Positions 15,221-22,498 of a stretch of 31,081 nucleotides of DNA are shown piece by piece. The DNA comes from an uncultured Collinsella sp. (GTDB taxonomy: Bacteria > Actinomycetota > Coriobacteriia > Coriobacteriales > Coriobacteriaceae), in contig UQDE01000030.1 of the NCBI GenBank assembly GCA_900539735.1, positions 1 to 31,081 on the forward strand. Reading direction: 5' to 3'. Positions within the stretch are counted from its first letter, which is position 1, and every line of letters begins with the position of its first letter. Below the pieces are notes generated by a model. It did no database searches, was not told the DNA's origin, and saw only the letters and a list, made by a program, of their open reading frames with translations. The position numbers and the translations under genes are program-made.

Positions 15221-16564
15221 CTACTCGGCGAGAGCCTCCTGCTTGGCGATTGCCTTCTCGGAAATCTTCATAAAGGGCAGGTAGACGGCCATGCCAATGA
15301 CAATCTCGAGAGCCTGCCACACGCCGGCGCGCCAGTCAAAGCCCGTAGCGAGCAGGGCATTGATGACGGGAGGCATGGTCCAGGGCACCTGGGCGATGCA
15401 GGGGCTGATGATGCCTGCGCAGGTAAGGCCATAGGTGATGCCGATGAACAGATCGGGAAGGAGGACAAACGGGATCATGAGCGGCAGGTTGTACACGATG
15501 GGGTAACCGTAGATAACCGGCTCGTTGATGTTGAACAGACCAGGCAGGATAGCCATCTTGGAAACGGTCTCGGAAGCCTTGTTCTTGGAGAACAGGAGCG
15601 TGTCGAGCAGAAGCATGAGGGTGCAGCCCGAGCCGCCGATGAGGGCGAAGCTGTTAACAATCTGCATGTTCATGTAGTGATCGGGCTGGATGGTGCCACC
15701 GGCGGCAAAGGTAGCCATGTTGTCGACGATGAGCATGGTCAGGATCGGCTCGACGGTAGCGCCAGAGATGGTGGACTGGTGAATACCGACGCAGAACAGC
15801 AGGTTAGCAAGGGTGTAGATGAGGATAACAGCCCACGGACCGGCGTTCATGATGCTCTTGAGCGGGTTGGAGATGCACGTGGAGATGATGGTGCACAGAT
15901 CGGTGCCGGCGCACACGGCGAGCAGGGCTGCGGCAAGAGCGAAGATCGCGAGGTTGAGCAGCATCGGGATCATGACGTTGAAGGAGTTGGAGACCGCGGG
16001 AGGCACGCCCTCGCCCAGCTTAACCTTGAGCTTCTCGACGCCAGAAATCTTGATGAAGAGCGAGACGGAAAGCAGGGCGATGATAATAGCCGAGAACAGA
16101 CCGTTGGTGCCGGTGTTGGCAGTCGAAAGGGCGCCCGTGACCTCGGCGGAGGTGATCTTGTCGGTGAGCAGCGGGCTCGTGGCGGCAAGCGAGGCGGTGA
16201 TCTGCTGCGGCATCATGATGACGAAAGCAGAGATAGCGACGACCACGCAAGCGAGCGGGTTATCGAAACGCTTGTTCTTAGCGAGGCTGTAGCCAATCAA
16301 TCCGGCCAAGATAATGGCAGAGACGTTGAGGGTGCCCAGCGTAATTGCCGAACCCCACGTCTGAAGGTTGGCAAGGCCCGCCGCATCGAGCGGGAACAGA
16401 GGGAACACGACGTTGTTAATAAGAACCGCGATACCCGCAAGGATATAGAGCGGCGTGATGGTCGCGAAGGCGTCACGCAGGGAACGCAGGTGAACCTGGT
16501 TTCCCACCTTCGCAGAGACCTCGGCAAACTTGTCGAGGAAGCTCTTTCCGTTGTCACTGGCCAT
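15221..16564 (-). CDS. PTS lactose/cellobiose-type IIC permease
   Basis: This 447-residue membrane permease of the CelB/LacE type lacks a fused IIB domain. About ten hydrophobic segments are visible. The conserved substrate-loop motifs are NINEPVIYGYPIVYN and FCVGIHQSTISG. PPAVSNSFNVMIPM is the usual gating region. It imports a beta-linked disaccharide with concomitant 6-phosphorylation. Substrate specificity (cellobiose, lactose or another beta-glucoside) cannot be told from sequence. It lies 120 nt after the GH1 gene; the gap contains a GC-rich palindrome at 16647-16662. Confidence 0.93.
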   Translation of the reverse strand: MASDNGKSFLDKFAEVSAKVGNQVHLRSLRDAFATITPLYILAGIAVLINNVVFPLFPLDAAGLANLQTWGSAITLGTLNVSAIILAGLIGYSLAKNKRFDNPLACVVVAISAFVIMMPQQITASLAATSPLLTDKITSAEVTGALSTANTGTNGLFSAIIIALLSVSLFIKISGVEKLKVKLGEGVPPAVSNSFNVMIPMLLNLAIFALAAALLAVCAGTDLCTIISTCISNPLKSIMNAGPWAVILIYTLANLLFCVGIHQSTISGATVEPILTMLIVDNMATFAAGGTIQPDHYMNMQIVNSFALIGGSGCTLMLLLDTLLFSKNKASETVSKMAILPGLFNINEPVIYGYPIVYNLPLMIPFVLLPDLFIGITYGLTCAGIISPCIAQVPWTMPPVINALLATGFDWRAGVWQALEIVIGMAVYLPFMKISEKAIAKQEALAE

Positions 16565-16684
16565 GATTGCTCCTAACTTTCAAATCCGGCCTTTTCCTAT
16601 GCGCACGGTGGTCTGTCGCCCTCTGCCACCAGATGTGCCATGTGTTGCGCGCAGCGGCGCGCGGTCTGGGCGTTCGCCCGTTCG

Positions 16685-18085
16685 CTAATCAACCACGTGA
16701 GTCGTGGCGACCTGCTTGAGCCAAGCTGCCGACTTCTTAAGGCGGCGCTTGTAGCCGTCCATAAGGTCGACCTCGACAAAACCGTAACGGTTCTTAAAGG
16801 CATTCGCCCAAGACCAGTTATCGATGACGGCCCAATAATGGTATCCACGGCACTTGGCGCCCTCGGCAATTGCCTTGGCAACCCACTCCAGGTGCTGGCG
16901 TACAAAGTCGACGCGGTAGTCATCCTGGATGGTTCCTTCGGCGTCTCGGTTCTTGTATTCGTCCATGATGCCGATGCCGTTCTCGGAAACGAACCACTCA
17001 AGATCGGGGTAGTTCTTAGCGCAGTCCATGCCAAAGTCGTAGAGGCCCTGCGGGTAGATCTCCCAGCCGCGGCTCTCGTTCATAACGGCGTCGGGCCACA
17101 CGTACTCGTCGGCAAAGTGCGGCAGACCGTACTGGTCGATCTTGCTCGCCGGCGCCTGAACGCGCGTGGGGTGGTAGTAGTTGCAACCGAGCCAGTCGAC
17201 AACACCCTGCTTAAGAATCTCTTGGTCGCCGGCACGGAACGGAAGCTTAACGCCGCCCTCGGCCAGGCTGTCGAGCACGTCGGCGGGAAGCTCGCCCTTG
17301 GTAATGAGGTCGAGCCACCAGCGGTTGTTGATGCCGCTGGTCATACGCACGGCCTCGAGGTCCGCCTCGCTGGGGTTCTCCTTGGTGTAGACCGGGGTAA
17401 AGCAGTTGATCATGCCGATCTTGGCATCGCTGCGAACGGCGCCCTCGTCATAGGCGCGACGGTAGTTGGCCACGGCCAGCGCATGTGCCAGCGAGATGTG
17501 ATACTGCACGGTGCGAGCGCGGCTAAAGTCGTGGAGCTGCGGGAACCACACGCCCTCCTGATAGCGCTGCTCGGGCTCGACGATGGGCTCGTTAAAGGTG
17601 AACCAGTACTTGATCTCCTGGCCAAACTCGTGGAAGGCGACGTCGGCGTAATGTGCGTAAGCCTCGACAACCTCACGGCTCTCCCAGCCGCCACGGTTAA
17701 AAAGGTAGGTGGGCATGTCAAAGTGGTACAAGTTGACAAACGGCTCCAGGCCGGCTTCGCGAGAGGCGCGGAACAACTCGTGATACCACGCGGCGCCTTC
17801 CTCGTTGAGGTTGCCGTCGGCATCGAGCAGACGGCTCCACTGGATGGAAGTGCGATAGGTATCCAGGCCCAAGTCCTTCAAAATGCGAAGGTCTTCCTGG
17901 TACTTGGCCATAAAGTCATTGCCGGCGTAAGAGCCAACGCAGTTGTAGAACGAGCCCAGATCCTGGATGGACCAGGTGTCCCACAGGTTCTCGAGCTTGC
18001 CGCCCTGGTTCCACTGACCCTCAGTCTGCGGGCCGGACATAGCAGCGCCAAAGAAGAAGTCGTTGGGCAGCTGATACTGTGCCAT
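16685..18085 (-). CDS. GH1 phospho-beta-glycosidase (6-phospho-beta-glucosidase/galactosidase)
   Basis: This 466-residue glycoside hydrolase family 1 enzyme has the acid/base Glu166 in WFTFNEPIV and the nucleophile Glu368 in FVSENGIG. In non-phospho GH1 enzymes a Glu sits in DNFEW. Here the motif is DNWSW, with Ser425 as in 6-phospho enzymes such as LacG. However, the Lys that helps hold the phosphate in LacG (spacing Ser+7) is Asn432 here, with Lys431 and Arg433 beside it, while Tyr434 is kept. Phosphate binding is therefore likely but altered. I start at the ATG (18083-18085) with GAGGA upstream. It is the first gene of the PTS operon and would cleave the phosphorylated disaccharide delivered by IIABC. 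Confidence 0.9.
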   Translation of the reverse strand: MAQYQLPNDFFFGAAMSGPQTEGQWNQGGKLENLWDTWSIQDLGSFYNCVGSYAGNDFMAKYQEDLRILKDLGLDTYRTSIQWSRLLDADGNLNEEGAAWYHELFRASREAGLEPFVNLYHFDMPTYLFNRGGWESREVVEAYAHYADVAFHEFGQEIKYWFTFNEPIVEPEQRYQEGVWFPQLHDFSRARTVQYHISLAHALAVANYRRAYDEGAVRSDAKIGMINCFTPVYTKENPSEADLEAVRMTSGINNRWWLDLITKGELPADVLDSLAEGGVKLPFRAGDQEILKQGVVDWLGCNYYHPTRVQAPASKIDQYGLPHFADEYVWPDAVMNESRGWEIYPQGLYDFGMDCAKNYPDLEWFVSENGIGIMDEYKNRDAEGTIQDDYRVDFVRQHLEWVAKAIAEGAKCRGYHYWAVIDNWSWANAFKNRYGFVEVDLMDGYKRRLKKSAAWLKQVATTHVVD

Positions 18086-18120
18086 CAAAGTCCTCGCTTT
18101 CGTGTTCTAGAGCTTCCGGT

Positions 18121-18208
18121 TGGAGACGGGTTTGCTTTGGCAGGTTATCCGGCGCGGGCGCGCACCGGTCATACCGATATCCAACCCGCCAAAACAAAAC
18201 CGTCCCCA
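18121..18208. repeat. Long hairpin in the leader of the GH1-PTS operon
   Basis: The arms 18121-18146 and 18183-18208 (26 nt each) match in 22 positions as DNA. As minus-strand RNA, 25 of 26 can pair if G-U is counted. The loop is 36 nt and GC-rich. The right arm ends in CCGTCCCCA. The words CAGGTT and CCAAAACAAA tie it to the repeat at 14227-14268. It lies between the likely promoter (18253-18280) and the GH1 start. The gap 18086-18388 otherwise holds that promoter and a T-rich stretch (18284-18302). Confidence 0.65.
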
Positions 18209-18252
18209 AACGGTCGATCCTGTTCTGCGGAAAGATTCCGTTCGTTGCTTAA

Positions 18253-18280
18253 ACTATAGCGCTCTAATTCTAAAAGTAAA
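18253..18280 (-). promoter_or_regulatory. Probable promoter of the GH1-PTS operon
   Basis: On the minus strand TTTACT (18275-18280) and TATAGT (18253-18258) are 16 nt apart, which gives a fair sigma-70-type promoter. An A-rich tract lies upstream of it. The GntR regulator starts divergently 109 nt away, so its operator is expected near here. I could not single out a clear palindrome. Confidence 0.5.
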
Positions 18281-18388
18281 GCGTTTTTTTCTTTTTTCTT
18301 TCTCGAGCTTCTTAGATAAAGGTTATATGGGTGCCTTGTTAAGGGTTATACTTACTTGCGTATTGATATATGTCGGAAAGGAGGTTCA

Positions 18389-19108
18389 ATGATTCCCAAA
18401 TACGAGGCGATAGCTGCAGATATTCGTCGAAGCATCGAGGATGGCACTCTTAAACCGGGCGACAAGCTTCCCACCGTCGTTGAGTTCTGCGAGCTCTATA
18501 GCGTTTCCAAAATCACCGTCAAACGAGCTATCGAGCAAATCACCGAGGAAGGTCTTATTACCAGCCGACGCGGATCGGGTACCTACGTTAAGGACACGGC
18601 GGGACTTCCCGGTCAGGCGTTTTTCCAGGGCAAAAACGACCGTGCCCAGGGCTTTTCGTATGAGCACCGCGGGGAGAAGGTGACCTCGGTGGTCTACGAT
18701 TTCTCGATTGTTAATCCACCAGCGGACATCGCAGCCCAGCTGGGAATTGCCGAGGATGACTTTGCCTATCACATCGTGCGCGTGCGTCAGGCCGATGAGA
18801 AGCCCATCGTTATCGAGTACACCTACATGCCCCTCGAGCTGATTCCAGGCCTTAAAAAGAAGGACCTGTACGGATCGGTCTACCACTTCATCCGCGAGCA
18901 ATGTGGGCTGAAGATTTCGAGCTTCCACCGTACCATTCGCGCCGTGGCAGCAACCGAGGAAGAAGCCGAGCGCTTGGACACCAAGCCTGGCTCTCCCCTG
19001 CTCGAGCTCACCCAGATTGGCTTTTTGGACAGCGGCGCCGCCTTTGAGTATTCGGTCTCGCGCAACGTTGGCGACCGCTTTGAGTTGCACAACGTAACGT
19101 TGGCATAG
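18389..19108 (+). CDS. GntR/HutC-family transcriptional regulator
   Basis: This 239-residue repressor-type protein has an N-terminal winged helix (about 1-72: YEAIAADIRRSIEDGTLKPGDKLPT, then SKITVKRAIEQITEEGLI and the wing RRGSGTYV). A UTRA ligand domain (about 95-235) includes IEYTYMPLELIPGL and LLELTQIGF. UTRA proteins of PTS operons usually sense a phosphorylated sugar. AAAGGAGG sits 4 nt before the ATG at 18389, and an upstream in-frame ATG lacks a site. It is divergent from the GH1-PTS operon and most likely controls it, and perhaps itself. A -10-like TATACT is at 18347-18352. Confidence 0.92.
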   Translation: MIPKYEAIAADIRRSIEDGTLKPGDKLPTVVEFCELYSVSKITVKRAIEQITEEGLITSRRGSGTYVKDTAGLPGQAFFQGKNDRAQGFSYEHRGEKVTSVVYDFSIVNPPADIAAQLGIAEDDFAYHIVRVRQADEKPIVIEYTYMPLELIPGLKKKDLYGSVYHFIREQCGLKISSFHRTIRAVAATEEEAERLDTKPGSPLLELTQIGFLDSGAAFEYSVSRNVGDRFELHNVTLA

Positions 19109-19182
19109 GTTTTTGTAGTCATCCGGGCGCTCGCTTTGAGCTGTTTTGTGCAGCGCCCGCGCAACACAATGGGGGTATGAAC

Positions 19183-20115
19183 ATGTCCGATTTGATTAAG
19201 CTGACGCCGATCTTCCGCGAGAAGATCTGGGGCGGTCGCCAGCTCGAAACCGTATTTGGCTACGACATTCCCGATGGACCCATCGGTGAGTGCTGGGCCA
19301 TCTCGGCCCACCCCAACGGCGACTGCCAGATTGCGGAAGGCCCGTATGCAGGCCACACGCTGTCGTGGCTGTGGGCCGAGCACCGCGAGCTCTTTGGCAA
19401 CTGCGAGGGCAAGGAGTTCCCACTGCTCATTAAGATTCTGGACGCCAAGGACGACCTTTCGATCCAGATTCATCCCAACGACGAGTACGCCGCCAAGCAC
19501 GAGAACGGCAGCCTGGGCAAAACCGAGTGCTGGTATGTGCTGGACTGCGAGCCCGGTGCCACGATCATTGTCGGCCAGCGCGCGCACGACCGCGCCGAGG
19601 CCGCGCAGATGATCGAGGACGGCCGCTGGGACGACATGCTCAACGTACTGCCGATCCACAAGGGCGACTTTTTCCAGATTGATTCCGGTACCGTGCACGC
19701 CATCAAGACCGGCACGCTCATTTTGGAGACGCAGCAGTCGAGCGACGTGACGTATCGCCTGTACGACTACGACCGTCCCGGCACCGACGGCAAGCTGCGC
19801 CCACTGCACATTGAGCAGAGCCTCGACTGCATCGACTTTGATGCCCAGGCTCCGACCGACGGCACGGTGACCGCGCCCGAGGTGAACGGCGTGACCGAGC
19901 TCGAGTCTAACTCCTGCTACACCGTCGATCGTGTGCGCGTCGACGGCAGCAAAACCCTCGACCAGCGCTGGCCCTTCATGTGTCTGTCGCTCATCGACGG
20001 CGAAGGCACCGTCTGCGGCGACCCCGTCCACAAGGGAAGCCACCTGCTGGCCCCGAGCACCGTCAGCTCCATCGACCTCGAAGGCAAGATGGAACTGATC
20101 ATCAGCCACCTGTAG
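19183..20115 (+). CDS. manA: Mannose-6-phosphate isomerase, class I (short type)
   Basis: This 310-residue cupin enzyme interconverts mannose 6-phosphate and fructose 6-phosphate. The zinc ligands are seen in SIQIHPNDEYA (Gln and His), GKTECWYVLD (Glu) and DSGTVHAIKTG (His). IFREKIWGGRQLETVFGY at the N-terminus is typical of the short Gram-positive type. The ATG at 19183 is preferred because GGGGG (19171-19175) is 7 nt upstream. An ATG at 19177 is almost on top of that site. It follows the GntR gene by 74 nt on the same strand and might be partly cotranscribed. A large hairpin element starts 17 nt after its stop. Confidence 0.92.
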   Translation: MSDLIKLTPIFREKIWGGRQLETVFGYDIPDGPIGECWAISAHPNGDCQIAEGPYAGHTLSWLWAEHRELFGNCEGKEFPLLIKILDAKDDLSIQIHPNDEYAAKHENGSLGKTECWYVLDCEPGATIIVGQRAHDRAEAAQMIEDGRWDDMLNVLPIHKGDFFQIDSGTVHAIKTGTLILETQQSSDVTYRLYDYDRPGTDGKLRPLHIEQSLDCIDFDAQAPTDGTVTAPEVNGVTELESNSCYTVDRVRVDGSKTLDQRWPFMCLSLIDGEGTVCGDPVHKGSHLLAPSTVSSIDLEGKMELIISHL

Positions 20116-20132
20116 GCCACCGGTCCCCAAGC

Positions 20133-20263
20133 GCTCGCCGGGACGGGGCGCGGGGTTTGGTCGCCTGCTCGGACAGTCCTGCTCGCACGGAGAGCACATT
20201 AAGTGCTCTCCGGCTCGTGCGGAACTCGCGATCGACCAAACCCCGCGTCCCGTCCCGGCGAGC
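20133..20263 (+). repeat. Hairpin element copy 1: 69-nt conserved core inside 31-bp arms
   Basis: The arms 20133-20163 and 20233-20263 pair over all 31 positions, counting one G-U. The core 20164-20232 contains a perfect 10-bp inner hairpin (CGGAGAGCAC, loop ATTAA, GTGCTCTCCG). It is identical in 68 of 69 bases to the reverse complement of 22393-22461. The arms are unrelated to those of the second copy apart from GGGG and TCG next to the core. It lies in sense orientation just after manA. No T-run follows. Confidence 0.85.
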
Positions 20264-20295
20264 CTCTGGCTAGTTACGACAATCAAAAAGCAACA

Positions 20296-20330
20296 AGGGG
20301 CTCCCCCGCTCATCAAACGGGAGAGCCCCT
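20296..20330 (-). terminator. Terminator of the AbiE-like operon
   Basis: AGGGGCTCCCCCG (20296-20308) pairs with CGGGAGAGCCCCT (20318-20330) with one mismatch. On the minus strand a T-rich tail follows. The stem and the flank CAACAAGGGG match the terminator at 22242-22279 in the same orientation. Confidence 0.75.
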
Positions 20331-20355
20331 CACCATACATAACGAATCAAGGTGC

Positions 20356-21123
20356 CTATAGGTAGACCTTTTCGAGAAACGATAATGTGTCCTGAAGACG
20401 CGCTCTCTCTTTACGATCGGTCTGCCGATTTACATAAGAAGAAAAGTCCGCAAAGAAGTCTCCGGCGTCAGCCCTCATTTGCTCTATTAGCTCCAAGCGA
20501 GCCGAAGGCGGCAACAAACCCGCAAGTCGAACAATATCCGAGCGATGCTTTCGTCGATCTTTATCGTTGCAATGGCGCCCTTCTTCATAGCTCCTATTGA
20601 TATCAATGTGTGCACGCATCTTGAGGGGAATGATATGGAGCGCATCGAGCAACGTAATGCCCTCTACGTTCGTTGCGTTGTCGCGAATAAATTCGTAGTA
20701 GCCATCGTCGAGAATAATTGCCGAAAGACTTGATACGGCCCCGTCAAAGGAAAGAGGTGCCACTTCGCTCGTTTCATCTTCGAGCACAAAATCAGGATGT
20801 CGGGCGAATAGCTCAATTTGGCCGGGATAGTCTAGGACTTGCCTTGATCCTTCGGGCAAACAGAACCGATAGTAAGTGCACTTTCCATCGCCGACCTTCC
20901 CAGTCTCATATCCGACAGCTTTGATAAATGCCCACAATGCAGTGGCGAATTCAACGCCTTCCCCATCAACAATTACGACGATATCCAAGTCTTCAGTAGC
21001 TCTAAACGAATCGCCCTCATTGTCAAATAGAACGCTGCAGGCCCCTCCACCAATAAGGACGTAACCGCCTTTACAGCCGCTCATGGCATCGGCAAATCGC
21101 TCTATTCCCCTCACTTTTGACAT
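20356..21123 (-). CDS. AbiEii-like nucleotidyltransferase (probable toxin of a type IV TA module)
   Basis: This 255-residue protein has the nucleotidyltransferase core VLIGGGACSVLF (about 22-33), followed by ATEDLDIVVIVDG with Asp45 and Asp47 as the metal-binding DxD. A downstream basic segment (KDRRKHRSDIVRLAGLL, about 188-204) resembles the C-terminal active-site region of AbiEii/DUF1814 proteins. AbiEii-type toxins transfer nucleotides, in studied cases to tRNA acceptor ends, and are neutralised by AbiEi. I start at the ATG at 21123, preceded by AGGAGG. It overlaps the upstream gene by 13 nt, as expected for a TA pair. The gene is visibly more A/T-rich than its neighbours, which suggests transfer. 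Assignment to the wider nucleotidyltransferase clan is firmer than AbiEii itself. Confidence 0.75.
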   Translation of the reverse strand: MSKVRGIERFADAMSGCKGGYVLIGGGACSVLFDNEGDSFRATEDLDIVVIVDGEGVEFATALWAFIKAVGYETGKVGDGKCTYYRFCLPEGSRQVLDYPGQIELFARHPDFVLEDETSEVAPLSFDGAVSSLSAIILDDGYYEFIRDNATNVEGITLLDALHIIPLKMRAHIDINRSYEEGRHCNDKDRRKHRSDIVRLAGLLPPSARLELIEQMRADAGDFFADFSSYVNRQTDRKERARLQDTLSFLEKVYL

Positions 21124-22133
21124 ATCGTCCTCCTGAGCTGTTCGACCGCGTCGAGCAGACGATCTTCTTTGTAATCTGCTTTTGCGCAAGCAACGTATAA
21201 GGAAAACGGGTCGACACACTGCAAACCCGTCGCGTCAAAACTAATATCGGACGGCGCGTCCACGGGATACGACCAGACCTCAATCACAACTGCCGCCGGT
21301 TCGTACCACTGAGCCTCCAGCCATCTGTCGCCCATATGCTCTTTCAAGGCCTCTAGCTGATATTTTTCGAGAGCAATGGTTGGAGCAGAGTCTTCATGGG
21401 CAAGGTCGGACATATAGCTAAGGGCAGACACACCGGAAAGCAGCGCATCAACGGCACGTAGCTCTGTTCTCTCGATAACCTTCTTGAGCCGGATTCGCTC
21501 TAAAACTGGCGTGCGAAGATAGTCCTCAAACCCATCTAGCAACGTCTCGGTCGACAGCCCGGCGTCGCACAATATACGCTTTTTGCCGTCCCGCATAATC
21601 AACCCAGGAGCTATAGCGGCGATTTCCGAAAGATAGCCGCTGACGCTTGCCGCGCTTTTGCCACACAGACGCGCTAGGTCGCCGGCGGAGCAGTCAACCC
21701 ATCGTCCCGCAATGAGATTTAGGACGATTCGTTGAGATTGGGGCGAAAGCGGAGCAGCGGGAGAAGCACCCAGCACCTCATCGGAAATAACGGCTCCGAT
21801 AAACGGCAGGAACGCATTTCGCTCATCTCGGATATATGCGATTCCCTCCGAAGAAAGCGCGCGCATAAAACCTAAATCCATAGCATCCCAGCAAATTACC
21901 ACCGGGTGAACATCTAACTTGCGCACCGCACTGACGAGATTTCGCGCCGAAATGACACTGGGCGGTTCCTTTGGTTCCGCAACAATAAAACGGCCCTGTT
22001 TAGACATGCCGAGCCGTGCCAAGCGAAGCGAATACCGCTCAAGATACATGCGAGGAATCTGCATCTCAACTGGCTCCGGGTCGATAGCGAGCTCTAAAGA
22101 GAAGAGTCTTTTTGGGAGGCAGTTTATCAGCAT
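21111..22133 (-). CDS. AbiEi-like winged-helix protein (probable cognate antitoxin/repressor)
   Basis: This protein of about 340 residues has a region (about 50-115: FIVAEPKEPP to YIRDERNAFLPFIG) that looks like a small alpha/beta domain. A winged helix follows (about 128-190: SPQSQRIVLNLIAG, then SAGDLARLCGKSAASVSGYL). The C-terminal part contains EAQWYEPAAVVIEVWSYPVD and ends with a helical DRLLDAVEQLRR, like the C-terminal domain of AbiEi antitoxins. Partnership with the downstream nucleotidyltransferase (13-nt overlap) supports a type IV antitoxin and autorepressor. The start is unclear. The ATG at 22133 has only a weak GGTGAT site, and a TTG two codons earlier is possible. Codon use is A/T-richer than in flanking genes. 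Confidence 0.6.
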   Translation of the reverse strand: MLINCLPKRLFSLELAIDPEPVEMQIPRMYLERYSLRLARLGMSKQGRFIVAEPKEPPSVISARNLVSAVRKLDVHPVVICWDAMDLGFMRALSSEGIAYIRDERNAFLPFIGAVISDEVLGASPAAPLSPQSQRIVLNLIAGRWVDCSAGDLARLCGKSAASVSGYLSEIAAIAPGLIMRDGKKRILCDAGLSTETLLDGFEDYLRTPVLERIRLKKVIERTELRAVDALLSGVSALSYMSDLAHEDSAPTIALEKYQLEALKEHMGDRWLEAQWYEPAAVVIEVWSYPVDAPSDISFDATGLQCVDPFSLYVACAKADYKEDRLLDAVEQLRRTICQK

Positions 22134-22180
22134 GTACAATCACCGTTTTCATTTCGGTTACATTTTAGCGTCTATCTGAA

Positions 22181-22208
22181 ATTATACTGAATCGTATAAA
22201 ATCATCAA
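22181..22208 (-). promoter_or_regulatory. Promoter and candidate operator of the AbiE-like operon
   Basis: On the minus strand TTGATG (22203-22208) and TATAAT (22181-22186) are 16 nt apart. The palindrome TTATAC-N6-GTATAA (22182-22199) covers the -10 and most of the spacer. That is the expected place for autorepression by the winged-helix partner. Confidence 0.6.
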
Positions 22209-22241
22209 TCATCAAAGCCAAGCGCACCATTCAAAACGCAA

Positions 22242-22279
22242 CAAGGGGCTCCCCCGTTCTTTAACGGGGGAGCCCCTTG
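22242..22279 (-). terminator. Terminator downstream of pcrA
   Basis: CAAGGGGCTCCCCCGTT (22242-22258) and AACGGGGGAGCCCCTTG (22263-22279) form a perfect 17-bp stem with a 4-nt loop. A T-rich tail follows on the minus strand. It closely resembles the stem at 20296-20330. A further small stem, GCGAACG with CGTTCGC (22323-22346), lies between it and the big hairpin. The gap 22134-22498 holds only these elements, the AbiE promoter and hairpin copy 2. Confidence 0.8.
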
Positions 22280-22362
22280 CCATGTCTAAGTATTCAGCCC
22301 ACCCGGCCCTCCAGACCAAAAAGCGAACGGGCAAAGCGACGTTCGCAAGCAACGTTATCTAA

Positions 22363-22491
22363 GGACCTGGGCGGGCGTATGGGGCAACATCGATCGCGAG
22401 TTCCGCACGAGCCGGAGAGCACTTAATGTGCTCTCCGTGCGAGCAGGACTGCCCGAGCAGGCGATGTTGCCCCATACGCCCGCCCAGGTCC
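22363..22491 (-). repeat. Hairpin element copy 2: 69-nt conserved core inside 30-bp arms
   Basis: The arms 22363-22392 and 22462-22491 are perfect 30-bp reverse complements. The core 22393-22461, read on the minus strand, differs from copy 1 at a single position (G for A). The element starts 7 nt after the pcrA stop in sense orientation, as copy 1 does for manA. The arm sequence is new, but GGGG and TCG next to the core are shared. Confidence 0.87.
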
Positions 22492-22498
22492 GCCGGGA

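Noticed and set aside
16640..20340. Long open frames opposite the GH1 gene and opposite manA/GntR
   Set aside because: They are shadows of genes that carry complete catalytic motifs on the other strand.
20133..22491. The two hairpin elements as integron attC sites
   Set aside because: attC sites keep conserved outer arms and vary inside. Here the inside is constant and the arms vary. No integron integrase is seen.
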